Below are positions 12,093-23,900 of a stretch of DNA of 64,000 nucleotides, piece by piece (positions within the stretch are counted from its first letter, which is position 1; every line of letters starts with the position of its first letter). A program made the translations under genes and the position numbers. The notes under the pieces were generated by a model, which saw only the letters and a program-made list of their open reading frames with translations, searched no databases and was not told where the DNA came from. This stretch comes from Otis tarda. Lineage: Eukaryota; Chordata; Aves; Otidiformes; Otididae. The stretch covers positions 3,314,001 to 3,378,000 of the forward strand of contig CM048575.1 in the NCBI GenBank assembly GCA_026413225.1, in the 5' to 3' direction.

Positions 12093-15000
12093 AAGAGAAT
12101 GTGCCTCTTCGGAGTTCAGATAAGCGATGATGAGAACATCTCTGACCTTTTCTCCTCTTACGTCTGCCTGGCCTGCTGAGAGCTCGGGATGGCCCAGATA
12201 TCAGAGCCCATATTTAGGTCTCAGTCGTGCTCATGGTGGCCAGTGACAACGGTCTCTGCTTTGGGAAGAATTGCTGAGGTTTGAAGCTTTTACATCTCAC
12301 CCTGAGACGGGCACCGAGCTCTGGTTCCTGTCCAGCTCTAGCTGTCAGGATGTCTGGGTTTGAACTGCTGCATCCAGGGAAGGATTCAGCCAGATCTCAA
12401 CAAAACTTCTGTTCTCTGGCAAATTTGCTTGTCTTAAATGTGTCGCTCCAACCCATCTCTTTGGGTCACGCCTCTGACCGTGCAATGCTGGAAAAGGGAC
12501 AAGGGGCAGCTGGAGCACCAAAAAACCACTGGAGGAGTGGCCTACAAGGCATAGATGGGCAGGAATGGCTTTTTCAGTCTTCCCAGAACCACCCCCTGTG
12601 TTTCAGGACTCTGTAATGGTCGTTACTGGTATCTCTAGAGAGAAGGGTGTGAGCTGTGGCTGCATCTCAGAGCAGAGTAGCCCTTAGCAGGTAAAATTGA
12701 GATCCTGGGGCTGTGCTCCAGCAGCTGTTAGGAACTGCGAGCTGTTAAATAGCTGGTGTTTTGGAGAGAAAGGCAGGAAACTGGTCTCCGTCTTCACTCT
12801 TCTGTTGCGTATTTTCCTACGTGTTGTTATTCTTATCCCAAAGGATATAATTTTGTCTTCTTCAAGCTGTGACAAGCCTGAGAGAAGCTGATGAGTGACA
12901 GATTCTGCTTTCTGATATTGGCTAACCCTCACAGAGTCTCCTGTGAGTAACAGTTTGAGTCACCGGCTGTAGGTGCTGCCGGTGCCACGTGTCAGCTGGC
13001 AAGGGACATTTGGGTTAGGAAATAGAACCTAAAGTCTGGAATTCCCTGTCGAGTCTCTTTGTTTCTGCAGGAAGCTCGGGACTCTTTTTTAAACTAATCC
13101 TGCAGTGATGAATAGTCCAGTCCGTGGTGCCTGGCTTTTCTTTGGCTCCAAGTTGAGCAGTGTTTGATCCTGCATCTTCAGGGTGACGTTTCTCACTACA
13201 GCCAAACTGATTCGATGCCAGCCGGCTCAACAAGGAGCTGGGGTCCCCAGCCTGTGTGGATGTTGGGTCTCTGGGTCCCTCCTTGTGCTGCATGCCTCTG
13301 TGACCCAAAACAAGACAGTTCAGTCAGCAGAAAACTTCTGTTGATTTGTTTTCTGTTCCATTAGTGACCTGAAATGATGAACCGTGAGTTCAGATGGCAA
13401 TGATTCAAGTCAGAAGCGATTGCCGGGGTGAGTTCAATGGCCCAACTCCTTGCCTAAAGCAGCGCTAGCCTCAGAGCTGTATTAGGTTGCTCGGAGCTTG
13501 TGCGAGCACCAAAGCTGCGGGGCAGAGAGGCGCCGCTTTTCTCAGTGACAGCAAACTGTTGATTTTTTAAGTAAGAGGACCTCACTTCATTTTCTGAAAA
13601 TTGGGCTCCTCTCAGTGGCTCGCTGTGGGGTGAAGACAGCGGTACGAGGAAGAAGAAGGTGAGGATGTCCCTGGTAGATGCTCACTGTTGAGCTAGCACT
13701 GTCACCTGCTGAATAAGGTGCAACAAATGGAAGCTTTTGGCAGTGAAGGGGTACGTGAGCAGCGGTTGCAGCCGCGAGATAAGCCTGCTTGCTAGCACAG
13801 CCGAGCTCCTCGGGCGTCGGGTGGGTGCGAGCAGGGCTGAGTGCTCCGCAGTTCTCCTTCCCGCCACAGTCCTGGGCTTCTTGGTCACGTCCTTGTAACA
13901 TCAGAGGCTGAAATCCTGAGGGAAAGTAACAGGCACCTGGCAAAAACTTCAGGCTCCTTTAGGAAGCATCCAGTCACTGAAGCAGTTATAAATGTCTCGG
14001 AGAGGAGCCAGCAGCACGGCCAGCCGTAACTCTGTGGTTCTGGGGCTGCGCGGGTGCAGCGGGTGCTACGGCTGCTCTTGGCAGGTTGGTGTCTCCTCGT
14101 CGCGCCGATCGCGTGCAACTGGGGTACATCTGGTAGGGCCAAGGGCAATGAATTAGCACGGGCTGGTGTTTTCTCAGATTCTGGTTAAAATCAAACAAAA
14201 AGCCATGTGAGTCTGCTGAATGGCACTGGATCATGGGAAGATAAGACTTCGTTTTGGTAAATCACTCCAGGTCAGAAAAATGTCTGTGCGTTGTATCAGG
14301 CTCATTGAAGCAGCCACAGGAAAAAAACATCAGTGCATATCCAGCAACGTATTCGGCGTGGTATTCAGCAATACTGTCAGGCACAAAGCAACAATCTGGG
14401 TCATTTTCTGTGAATTTACGCCGTGAACTGGCTGCACGTTGAGATGTAACTCAGGCTGTTTCAGAGCTGTAGCAGCAACTCCGTCCCCGCGGGAGCCGTG
14501 GCTGCAGCAGGGCTGCGCTGGCAGGGACGGCAGGTGCGGCGGAAGCTCCTCTGGTGCGGCCAGGTGAAGCGAGGTTTGCCGTCGCGTGGGCTGCCTGCAG
14601 CCAGCTGTGTGCTTTTATTGCTCTGAGGACAAAGCCGGGATTCTTTGAGCCTGGCAAACGGACGTTACCTGCCATAGCTTTATGGTTGAAGTGGACAATA
14701 GATCTTTCTGGCATTTATTGTACCAAAAGATTAAATGATATTTTTTATTATAAAATTATACAGTGAAAGCTCGCACACCAGAAGTTCACCTGACATCAGT
14801 CACCTTTTCCCTGGCACTGGAATTTGTCTGTGACGTGGTCCCAGCCTGGGAGCCGAGGGTGCGGTTCAGCTGCTCTGCCTACTGCATCCCGACTTCCCAA
14901 CTGCACCGGTTCTGTGGGGGTTTCCCTGGTAAAACCGGGCCCCTGTGTTTGCCTCACAGCTTGTCGGCAGAATCCTCAACTTCTCTTCCAGGTTAGCAAC

Positions 15001-17668
15001 CCCTCCTTGTGGCACGGCTCGGTTTAGACACTCGGCACTGGTGCGCGTTGCAAACGAAACGCCCCCTGTGTTGTTTTGCGCATCCTTTGGATGTTTAAGA
15101 GGGTCTTTTTTTTTTAAGTACGGAACGTTTTGCCTGTGTTTATCCTTGTTCTATGGACTTATGGGATTCTAGTAAACCCTTCCGTACAAATATTTCTCCG
15201 TTGAGCTCAGCTGGGCACGTGCCAGGCTGGAGGCACAGTGGTTCAGCGACCAGCGCCTGCGCCGCCTGTGCCGCTCCTCGCCACCGGCACAGCTCGGTGC
15301 CGGCTGTCACCTGTAGCAGGTGACACTCACTGTCCTGGAAACCCATCAACTGTAAGAAGCCCCGAGCTATCGTATTCCTTTTCTTGCCAGTAGTCTTGCT
15401 GTTAATATTAACATCTCGAACAAGGAGCAGTAAAACCCTATTTCTACCACAATTCTCTGTGTCTGCCTGACGCAAAAAGAAGACATTGCTTGGGAGGTGC
15501 GATGGATCCCTGATTGACTCTGTACTTCTCCCTGGCGTCTGATCCAGAACGCTAATGCACAAGAGCAAGGAAATAAACTTAAAACTAAAACAAAATTGAG
15601 GGCAGCAGAAATCTAGCCGTGCCCACAGGTCAGGCAGAACAGGGCCAATTCCTGGATGCACCATGGTGTTACCTGCAGTGGTGCAAAGGGAGGTTGGGAT
15701 GGGTGTAGACCACCCAAAGGTAACCGCGGGACATTCTGCACTGCGCTTTTTCTGCAGGTTCCTCACAGAAACACCCAGGAGCTTAGTGTGGTAGGGCAGG
15801 GACACAGTTCATCATCTCACAGCAGCGAGTGGAGGCGTACGCAGGGTTTGCCAGTGGCCGTGGTCATTGCCGGCAATAGGAGGGGTGGCACCTGGTGTTC
15901 CTGGCCCTTCTCTGCCATAGCTGCTGACCTCTGCCTCCTAAACATGCCCTGGCCCCCGGCCTTGCTGTGACACCGAGCTGGCAGCTGGGGTTCGGCTCCA
16001 TCCACCCTCCTGCCCCTGCACGGCTGTCGCTGCCGATGAGACAGAAACGCCCGCGTGGCTGGAGGCTGGGAGTCCCGATGGCAGCTTGGACCCGGAGGAG
16101 TGCCTGGCCAGCGTGTCTGCTCACGTGGAGTCACCTAGTCCTGCTGTGAGATGACACCAGTCCTGGTTTCAAGCTGCCTGACTGAACCATTCACTCAGGT
16201 TTTCTCGGACCTGGCGGCTGGTTCGCACCCAGTCTCCCTGTGGAGAGCACAGGGTACCCCAGGGTCAAAGCTAGTGACCGGAGTCAGACCAGAAGAGCAA
16301 AGCAGGATCCTCCACCTCCAGTGGTTGTTCACATAAGCCCAAAATAAGCTGCCAGTGATGGGACCTTACACAGGTCTCCCTGTACAGCCGCGCGGTCTGC
16401 GCAGTCTGTGCTCCAGTTGCAGCGACGCAGTGAACAGAGCTGTCAGCTCACTGCCCTGTGCCTGCAGTCTCACCTGGCCCGGGGCTTGCTGCTGTTGCCT
16501 CACAGCCCACGGATCTTCTCCAGACCTTGGCAAGCTGGACCTGTCTCAGTTTGCTGCTTCTGAGCTGTCGGCAGGAAACGACGCCTTTGTGCCAAGGGAG
16601 TGAGGCTTTGCTCACTGTAACTGCTCCCAAAACCCTCGTTAGAAAAACCTGAAAAATCCCTGTGCATTCCCACGGCTGTGCCCCTGTTAGGGCTACATGC
16701 CATCCTGGTGTCAGTCTTTTCATGCGCTCCGTTTCCTTTGCCAAGATTCCTTTCTTAACTATAAAGCTCGTCACTTCAAGAGTGGTTGGCTTTTTTCTCA
16801 CTCAGAGCCCTCGTCTTGAAAACACAGCGAGGTTTCCAGGTCTGAGAAACAAGACATCCTAAAGGTCACTGTGTGTTTTTCAAAATCTAGGAGGGTTTTG
16901 TTTTGTTTCTTTTTATCAGAAGTTTAAATCTGAGGGAAACGTTGGTCTGCGGAGCTGAGCCAGTTTAACTCTAGCCTTTAGCAGGACTTGGGAAAGATGA
17001 GTGACAAAATTCAGGGGATTTGGGGCAAATATGCCAAAAACCTGGTTTTGTCATGGCAAGCGTGAAGAGATAAGAAGGAACGGACCGTGTGGTGGCACTT
17101 CGCTTACCTCTGAGAGGAGCAGGTCAGCTGATGCAGATGAGATGAGTTGTTACTCAGGGCCAGGAGCAAGAGTCCTTGCAGGCGTGGAGGATGGAGCTGG
17201 TACCTTTCCCTGCAATTCCTTGGTAATTTAGGGACAGAACAAATTTGACTTTTTGCCTTGAAAGAGGGAATTTCTGCACAGCACTGGCTCTGTGACTGTC
17301 AGGCAGGTCTTGACCAAGCCTTCTCCTAGGAATGCGTTCAGCGCCTGTTACACGATCGCTGGCAGGTCACCACTCGCAGAAGGAGGAGGTGTAGGTGCCG
17401 GTTATTTTCAGGAAGGAAGGTATGGCTGAAAGCGTGATCCTTCTGGAGTTCAGCCCATCCAGGCTAAGCCGCAGTGTCCCACAGCTCGAGTGCTGAACCC
17501 AGGATCAGTGCGTTTGGTTTTTATTCTGGCATGGGGAGCAGTAGCCTCCATTCAGGGGGCTGCGAATACTCCAGGGTTTTCCATGTGACACTGTTTAACG
17601 ATGGAGGCTGCTCTTGTTTTGATTCTCGCCTGATTTAATTATATTTGCTTTTTCTCTTTTTATTTCAG
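12093..17668 (+). other. Intron sequence before the first SCMH1 exon seen
   Basis: Nothing recognisable as coding or repeat. It ends in a good polypyrimidine tract (TTTGCTTTTTCTCTTTTTAT) and CAG at 17666-17668. Confidence 0.65.
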
Positions 17669-17901
17669 TTGTGATCCCAAAGAGCCCTTTACCTGCCTCC
17701 GAAGTAAACTCGGAGAAACCTAGCATGCACAGTAGCACAAAGACTGTTTTGGGGCATCAACAAGGGCAAAGGCGTCGCAAAACAGGGAAGAAGCGTGGTC
17801 GAACGACCAAAGCGCTAATCCACCACCCCATGCCTACACCCTCCAAGTCAGTGGAGCCTTTGAAATTTCCCAGAAAGAGAGGCCCCAAGCCTGGCAGTAA
17901 G
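17669..17901 (+). CDS. SCMH1: SCMH1 exon: basic linker after the MBT repeats
   Basis: The exon follows a polypyrimidine tract and AG at 17667-17668, and GTAAAA follows at 17902. It starts with the last two bases of a split Val codon and carries 77 full codons. It begins VIPKSP and contains the basic runs [11 protein letters not shown] and [12 protein letters not shown], which resemble AT-hook or RNA-binding basic regions of Scm-like proteins. It ends in phase 0. Confidence 0.95.
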
Positions 17902-20900
17902 GTAAAAGCTGATGCTGACGCAGGCGGGTGAAAAGCAGGTGCTGCAAGTTCTGCCATGGGATGGTGCATGCGTGTGTTTGTGCACGTTTGTCTCAGCCTC
18001 TGGCTGTGTGACTGCAGCAAGTAGGAGACCAAAGGGATATGTGGGCTGGGAATGTCCCTCAGAGTCCCACCCCAGAGCTGTAGAGAATGTCTGTGTCCTG
18101 AAGATCATTTCCATCACAAAACTGTGTCTTTGGAGCTGCATTAGCTGTGAAGTAGCATGGCAGATGCTGTGATCATGACAGGATGGCCAAACGGTGGAAT
18201 AAGCTCTTCCATCCGTGGTGTGTAGCTAGTCCGAGTCAAGCAGAGGTGGCAGATCTCAGGCTTGTTATTTTTTCAGGATTGTGGTTTATAAAATACACAC
18301 GTATTGATTACTAGGTTCTTGAGATTCCCCGTCATCACCATCAGAAGTGTGTCATGTTCCACAGTGCCTTGTCTGTTGGATGCAAAGGAGAGAGTGTAGC
18401 GATCCCGGGTGGTAAAGGAGAGCAGGGATAAAAGGAGAAATATCTCCTCTTTTTCTGCAGAGGAAACCTAGGACATTGCTGAACCCAGCACCCACCTCTC
18501 CAACAACCAGTACCCCAGAACCAGACACAAGCACTGTGCCCCAGGATGCTGCTACAATCCCCAGCTCTGCCATGCAGGCTCCCACAGGTAAGGGTCTCAG
18601 ACCGCATTCTTGACAAGATTGCACAGCTAGGAGCTGCACCAGTCAGGAAGTCACACACTGAGGTATTCCTATTTTGTTCTAAATCCAGAAACCAGCAACC
18701 ATTACAATTCCAGAAAGGCTGGCCTGATACAGAGTGTGTTGGGAGGAAAAGACAGGCACACGAGTTCGGAGCAGCCGTTCGTTTATCTCTCTGTCTGTTT
18801 TGGAAATAGCAAAGTCATAGGAAGGTTGCGAGTCCATCTGGTCAGCGCAGGAACCCCTTTCCCCGATACCCTGTGCATGCTGGTGCCTCCGCAGCTCTCG
18901 AAGGGCGCTTCTCATGGCCCGCCGAGCCGAGGCAGTACGGTGTGCAGCACCTCTGCTGATCCAGAGCGCAAGCTCTCCCAGACCGTGCCAGGCACGGCTG
19001 CTGAAGCTGCAGCAGGATGCAGAACAACTGCTGAGTGTCAGGATATCGATGCAAACAGGGCCAAGCGGGAGCAGGGGAGGATTAGGAGCAGCAGTGCAGA
19101 GTACATGCTCTGCTACAGCTGTGAGACATAGCTGAAGATTATTCTGGGCAGGAAAGTCTGATGCAAAGCTGCTTTTTGTATGTTCAGTCAAGCGCTGGAT
19201 ATGGGCTGAGCCCTCTGTTTCCCCAGAACATTACTGGCCACTTTTCAGAGGAACCTAGAGAACGCAGTTTCCCTAAAAAGCGGAAGCTGTGTTCCTTCAT
19301 CTCCTTTGAACGCTGCAGCCGCCTTACCCGGCTGGCATGGGAACCGCTTTGCAGCCTGCCTTTGGGAGCTGGAGTGCTGGGGAGAGCGTAGGAGAAAAAG
19401 CAGCGGCTTGGAAGCTGAGCGTGAGGCAGGAAGAGTTTTGGGTGATTCCCCTCTCTCAGGGGCTCTGCTGTTAGGATGCAGACCGGCAGTCGTGGTGGAT
19501 TCCCCTTTGTGAGTGATTTGAGTCTTAAAATGTCAGCATCTCTCAGGTTGGATTTTAGGCATCTGTTTCTTGCTTTCTTGAGTGGGTTAATGGCAAACAC
19601 GTTTCTCATCTTGGCAGTTTGCATTTACTTGAACAAGAACGGCAGCACTGGGCCCCACCTAGACAAGAAGAAAGTTCAGCAGCTGCCAGACCATTTTGGA
19701 CCAGCTCGAGCTTCCGTTGTCCTGCAGCAAGCAGTACAGGCCTGCATTGACTGTGCTTATCATCAGAAAACAGTCTTCTCCTTCTTAAAACAAGGCCACG
19801 GGGGAGAGGTCATCTCAGGTGAGAACTGGCCTGCAGCACTGTGCCTTCGGAGATGTCGCTGCAAGAATTCGCTGGTTGGAAGATGTCTCTCTTGAAGCTT
19901 GTGCAGTCATGGGCAGAGGGAAGATTTCTGTCTTCTCATTCTTGCCAAACATCTGTGTCAGTGAAGCAACAGCTAGCGGCTGACTCAGAGCAGAGCAGTT
20001 GGCGTGGCCTCCAGGCACAGCTGCTGGAGAAGGCAGCGTGTGGCCCTGGCGTCAGCTTGGGCAGCGTCAGGCTTCTCCTGTCGTCCCCCAGCACTGCCCG
20101 AGCCCCAGGAGGACGCAGAACGGGTGGGATTTTCAGAACTCCTGATGGAAAGACAAGAAATATCCCGTTTTTTAGTTTTGCTTTCAAGGCCGTGTTTATG
20201 CGGATGCTGGGAGCGCAGGCCCCTTCTTGAATGCCTTTCCATCCCCTCGAACGCAGCTTCTCGGGTGCCGCAGCCCAGTACCTGATGCTGGGTGCAGCAG
20301 ACTGGTTTTAGCCTGTCCCGGGAAGCGAGTCCGCCAGCGCTCAGCCAGCGGAAGGCAGTGGCTTTTGTTTGCTCTAGTCTAGACCAGCGATGCTGAGATA
20401 CAGAAGCTGGCTGTGCAGCCCTGGGCGTAGTCTCCTGCCTTTGCTGGGGGTTTACGTGTTGGGCTCTGTTTGTTTCTGTCTCCAGCTGTGTTTGATCGGG
20501 AACAGCACACTCTGAACCTGCCAGCAGTAAACAGTATCACCTACGTCCTCCGCTTCCTGGAGAAGCTCTGCCACAATCTTCGCAGTGACAACCTCTTTGG
20601 GAACCAGCCTTTCACTCAGCACAGCCACATGCAGCGCTCACACGAGTACGACCACGACAGGTATCTACCAGGTAGGAGCTGGGGCGGGGGAGGCGTTGTA
20701 GGGACCCCAGGTGCTCCATGCCTTAACCCAGGTTTTATCTTTATCTCAGGAGGCAGGTGTGTGTTTCGGAGCCCTCTCTGTAGGGTTCATTGCATCACAC
20801 CAGTGTCGTGCACATGCCCGCGGGGCTCTTTTTGCACAGGGTTCGCATCGCTGTATTTTCTGCCTGTCAGTCTGATTTCCATCTCTGCCTGTAGGTTTCT

Positions 20901-23900
20901 GCTCATCCGTGCTGTCTCCGTGTCTTCCCTCCTCTCCTTGTCCCCCAGTCCTTCTCGCTTCCTGTAATCTGATTATAGTGACTTCATCCAGTTCGGAATT
21001 CAGGGGAAAGACCGCGTGAGAAATAGAAGTGATAACGTGCATCAGGTAAACTGTAATTAGAAATGGAATTAAAGCCTAGCAGAGTGGATTTCACAAGGGC
21101 TGTGAATCTGCCGCCAGCAGCCAGCACACCCAGCCCTAGGTGAAGGCTTAGCCCGTTCAGAGACGATGCGCGCTGCAGCGATCCGAGGCATAGGTGGCTT
21201 TGTTTTTCTTGGCGTGACTAATGCTCCACTGCGTTGAAGCAGCGCCCCCAGCAAGATAGTTCATGCCACAGTGCAAATCATCAGGCTGCAAAATTGCTCT
21301 TAAGCAAAAGCAGTGGAAAACAAAGCCAATATTTTTACCCGCAGTGCTGTGTAGCGGCAACAACGCCTGGGGTAGTAGCTGCCTCCCGGGCTGGCCGTGG
21401 AGCTCCAGGGAGACTGCTGCTGTAGCAGTGCTGGTTGTGGAGAAGGTAAAAGCTATCCGCTCCCTCTTTGGGTGTCTGACAAATGTATCCTGCGGATCTG
21501 CTCTCCTGTCTTGCTTTCTCCGCTCCCTTTCTGCCCCTCAAGTCAGCAAATAGCTGTTGTACTGTTTGAGGTCTTTCTGAAGTGAATCCTTTGGGTAATT
21601 ATGATTCTGATGAGAAAAGCAAGAATTTCTAACGTCAAAGGACGGGCACTTAGGAAGAGCTGTTTGAGGAAAAGTCGCTAAGCATGAAGCTTGGGGGCAA
21701 CAGCCTCATGCCGCAGCGCTTCATTGCAGCTCGCAGAACGCTGGTGTGCAGGGGAAGGGATTAGCAGTGGTCTCAGGGGAAGGGATTAGCACCCTGGTCT
21801 CAGGGTGACCGTCCTCTGCTTCCGCCCTGGCTGGTCAGCGGCCTGCGGGCTGAGGCTGTGCAGAGCCGCGCTGGAGCCAGCAGTGCCGGGGCAGGGAGCC
21901 GCGCTGTGCTGGAAGGAGGGGAGCGGTGGGAAGTGGGTTGGCTGCTGTGGCAAGTACAGGAACACTATGGTTACTGGGACTAGAGGTTACCCCTCCAGGG
22001 AACCCCTAATGAGGAGAAATCTCTGTGTTTCAGCGTGGAAGAACCCTGTCGTCGTGAGATAGAGCAAAACCAGAATGGGAGGAGGAGGACCCAGGGTTTG
22101 GGCGTGGTAGCAGGCTTGGACGGAGAGGGTCCTGTAGCTCGCACACGTGGTTTCTAGCCACCATGAGATGTCAGCGGTGTCTGTGCTAAGAGCTGGGCTG
22201 CCTGGCAGGGTGGAAGAGTATAAAGAGCAACGTCAGAATTCAGGGGAATTCGGGCAGAGCACAAGATGTGGCACGATGCTGAGACCCGCCCATCCTGAAC
22301 TCTTTGTTAGAGTGTTTGCAGGGATTAAAGAACGATTAACCATGGTCCAGAGAAGTGATAACACCTAGTCCTGTAGTTTATACTGATGTCTCAGGAATTG
22401 TTCAGCATCTGGTCATCTAACAGTTTTCTCAAGCACCTGAAAGAAGATGATAAACGTTGTTATCTACACATTACAGTGATTTCTGGTGAGGGCAACGAAA
22501 CAGTACCGGCGATTTTGAGAGGTTAGGGCTGATCGTGGAAGAATGAGGATGCAGTTGTACATCCGCTTAAATCTCGCCAAGTGTCAAGGCTGCCGTGGTC
22601 TCACCTTCAGCTCCGTGTCCTGCCTTGTTTCCTCAGTGGTACAGGTGCTCATGTGCTTCAACGGGGCTGGTTCTTCCAGAACACAATCACTGGTTAGGAC
22701 TGGGAGCTGATCTCAATTCCCAGAACAAGCTTGCTTCATAGGAGCAGCACTGTTGATACCTTGGAGAATTCGTGGGTGTGCTTGGGGCAGAAGGAGGAAG
22801 GTCTGCAGCAGCCCTCAGGTCAGCTGCATCCTAAGGCATAGTCATGGAAGCAGATCAAGTTGTACATCAGGAAACAGTAGATTTGCAAGAAAAAAGTGAA
22901 GTTGATTGCTGTTGATAGGAACAGGGACGGGCTGTAAAATGCTATGAACAGGTAGATCTGATCTGGAGCCATCTGAAAACATAGGACTGGAGGGACTTTC
23001 TGGACTGTTGAGCCTTTGGCTCTGTTGTCACAGGCACCACAGCGTACGATGTTGCTTTAATTAGCTCTGGAGTTGGGGATTTTGCTTTTCTACTGGAGAC
23101 TGCTCCCAGGTTTTTTGCTGAATTTTTAGAAACTATGTTGTAGTTTCTAGCCCAAATCTATTCTTGGGCAACGTGGTATCTGTGTCTCCTTGTCTTGACA
23201 TTGTCTTTTACCTTAACTTAGTTCTCCTTCTTCTGGAAGTAGTTAGAGAGCAGCTCCCTTCGGGGAGCTCGCCTTTTGGCTGCCCTGGTCAGACAGACTC
23301 TCCGCTCTCTTCATCGAGTGTTGGTTTGAATTAAACCGCATGAGGTGACCCGAGTGCCCCCCAGCACTCTGGGGAAGAGCTCACGGGGACCTGGTGCCAC
23401 AGCACTGGCACCGCCACGGCCACAAGAAATGTCTCTGAAAGCTGCTTTTCGTCACTGTATCCTCGTAGCAGGTGATGATCAACCTGTTCTGGTCGCATAC
23501 TCTGTTCTCATCTGTTGTTGTCAGCTGCAAGTTTGCAGCTCATTCGATAATGCTTCAAGTGCACACCTGCATTCTGCTCCTGGATTTACCTCCTTTCTGG
23601 TACTCCGTTCTATATGTATTTTTTATGCATAATTTCAAATGCTACTTTATCTGGCCTGGCATGGGAAGATATCAGCAGATTTCATCAGTGAAACTCTAAA
23701 CATTTGTGCCACAGTTATTCATAAAAATATTAAATGACACTGGGCTCAAGAATGATCCTCAAGAAAACTCGTTAGCAATTGCTCTCCAGCCTCATGTTCT
23801 CGCTCCGTGCTCTGCTGACTGCTTTTCCCCTCAGCTCAGATGTTTGTGCGTATAACAAGGCTTCTGGTAATGCTTGAGTTCTCTGTTTCAGCTAGTGGTT

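Noticed and set aside
1..17668. Possible MBT-repeat exons of SCMH1
   Set aside because: Motifs such as FDYWC, PVGWC and LQPPG were looked for in all frames and not found; these exons are probably upstream of the window.
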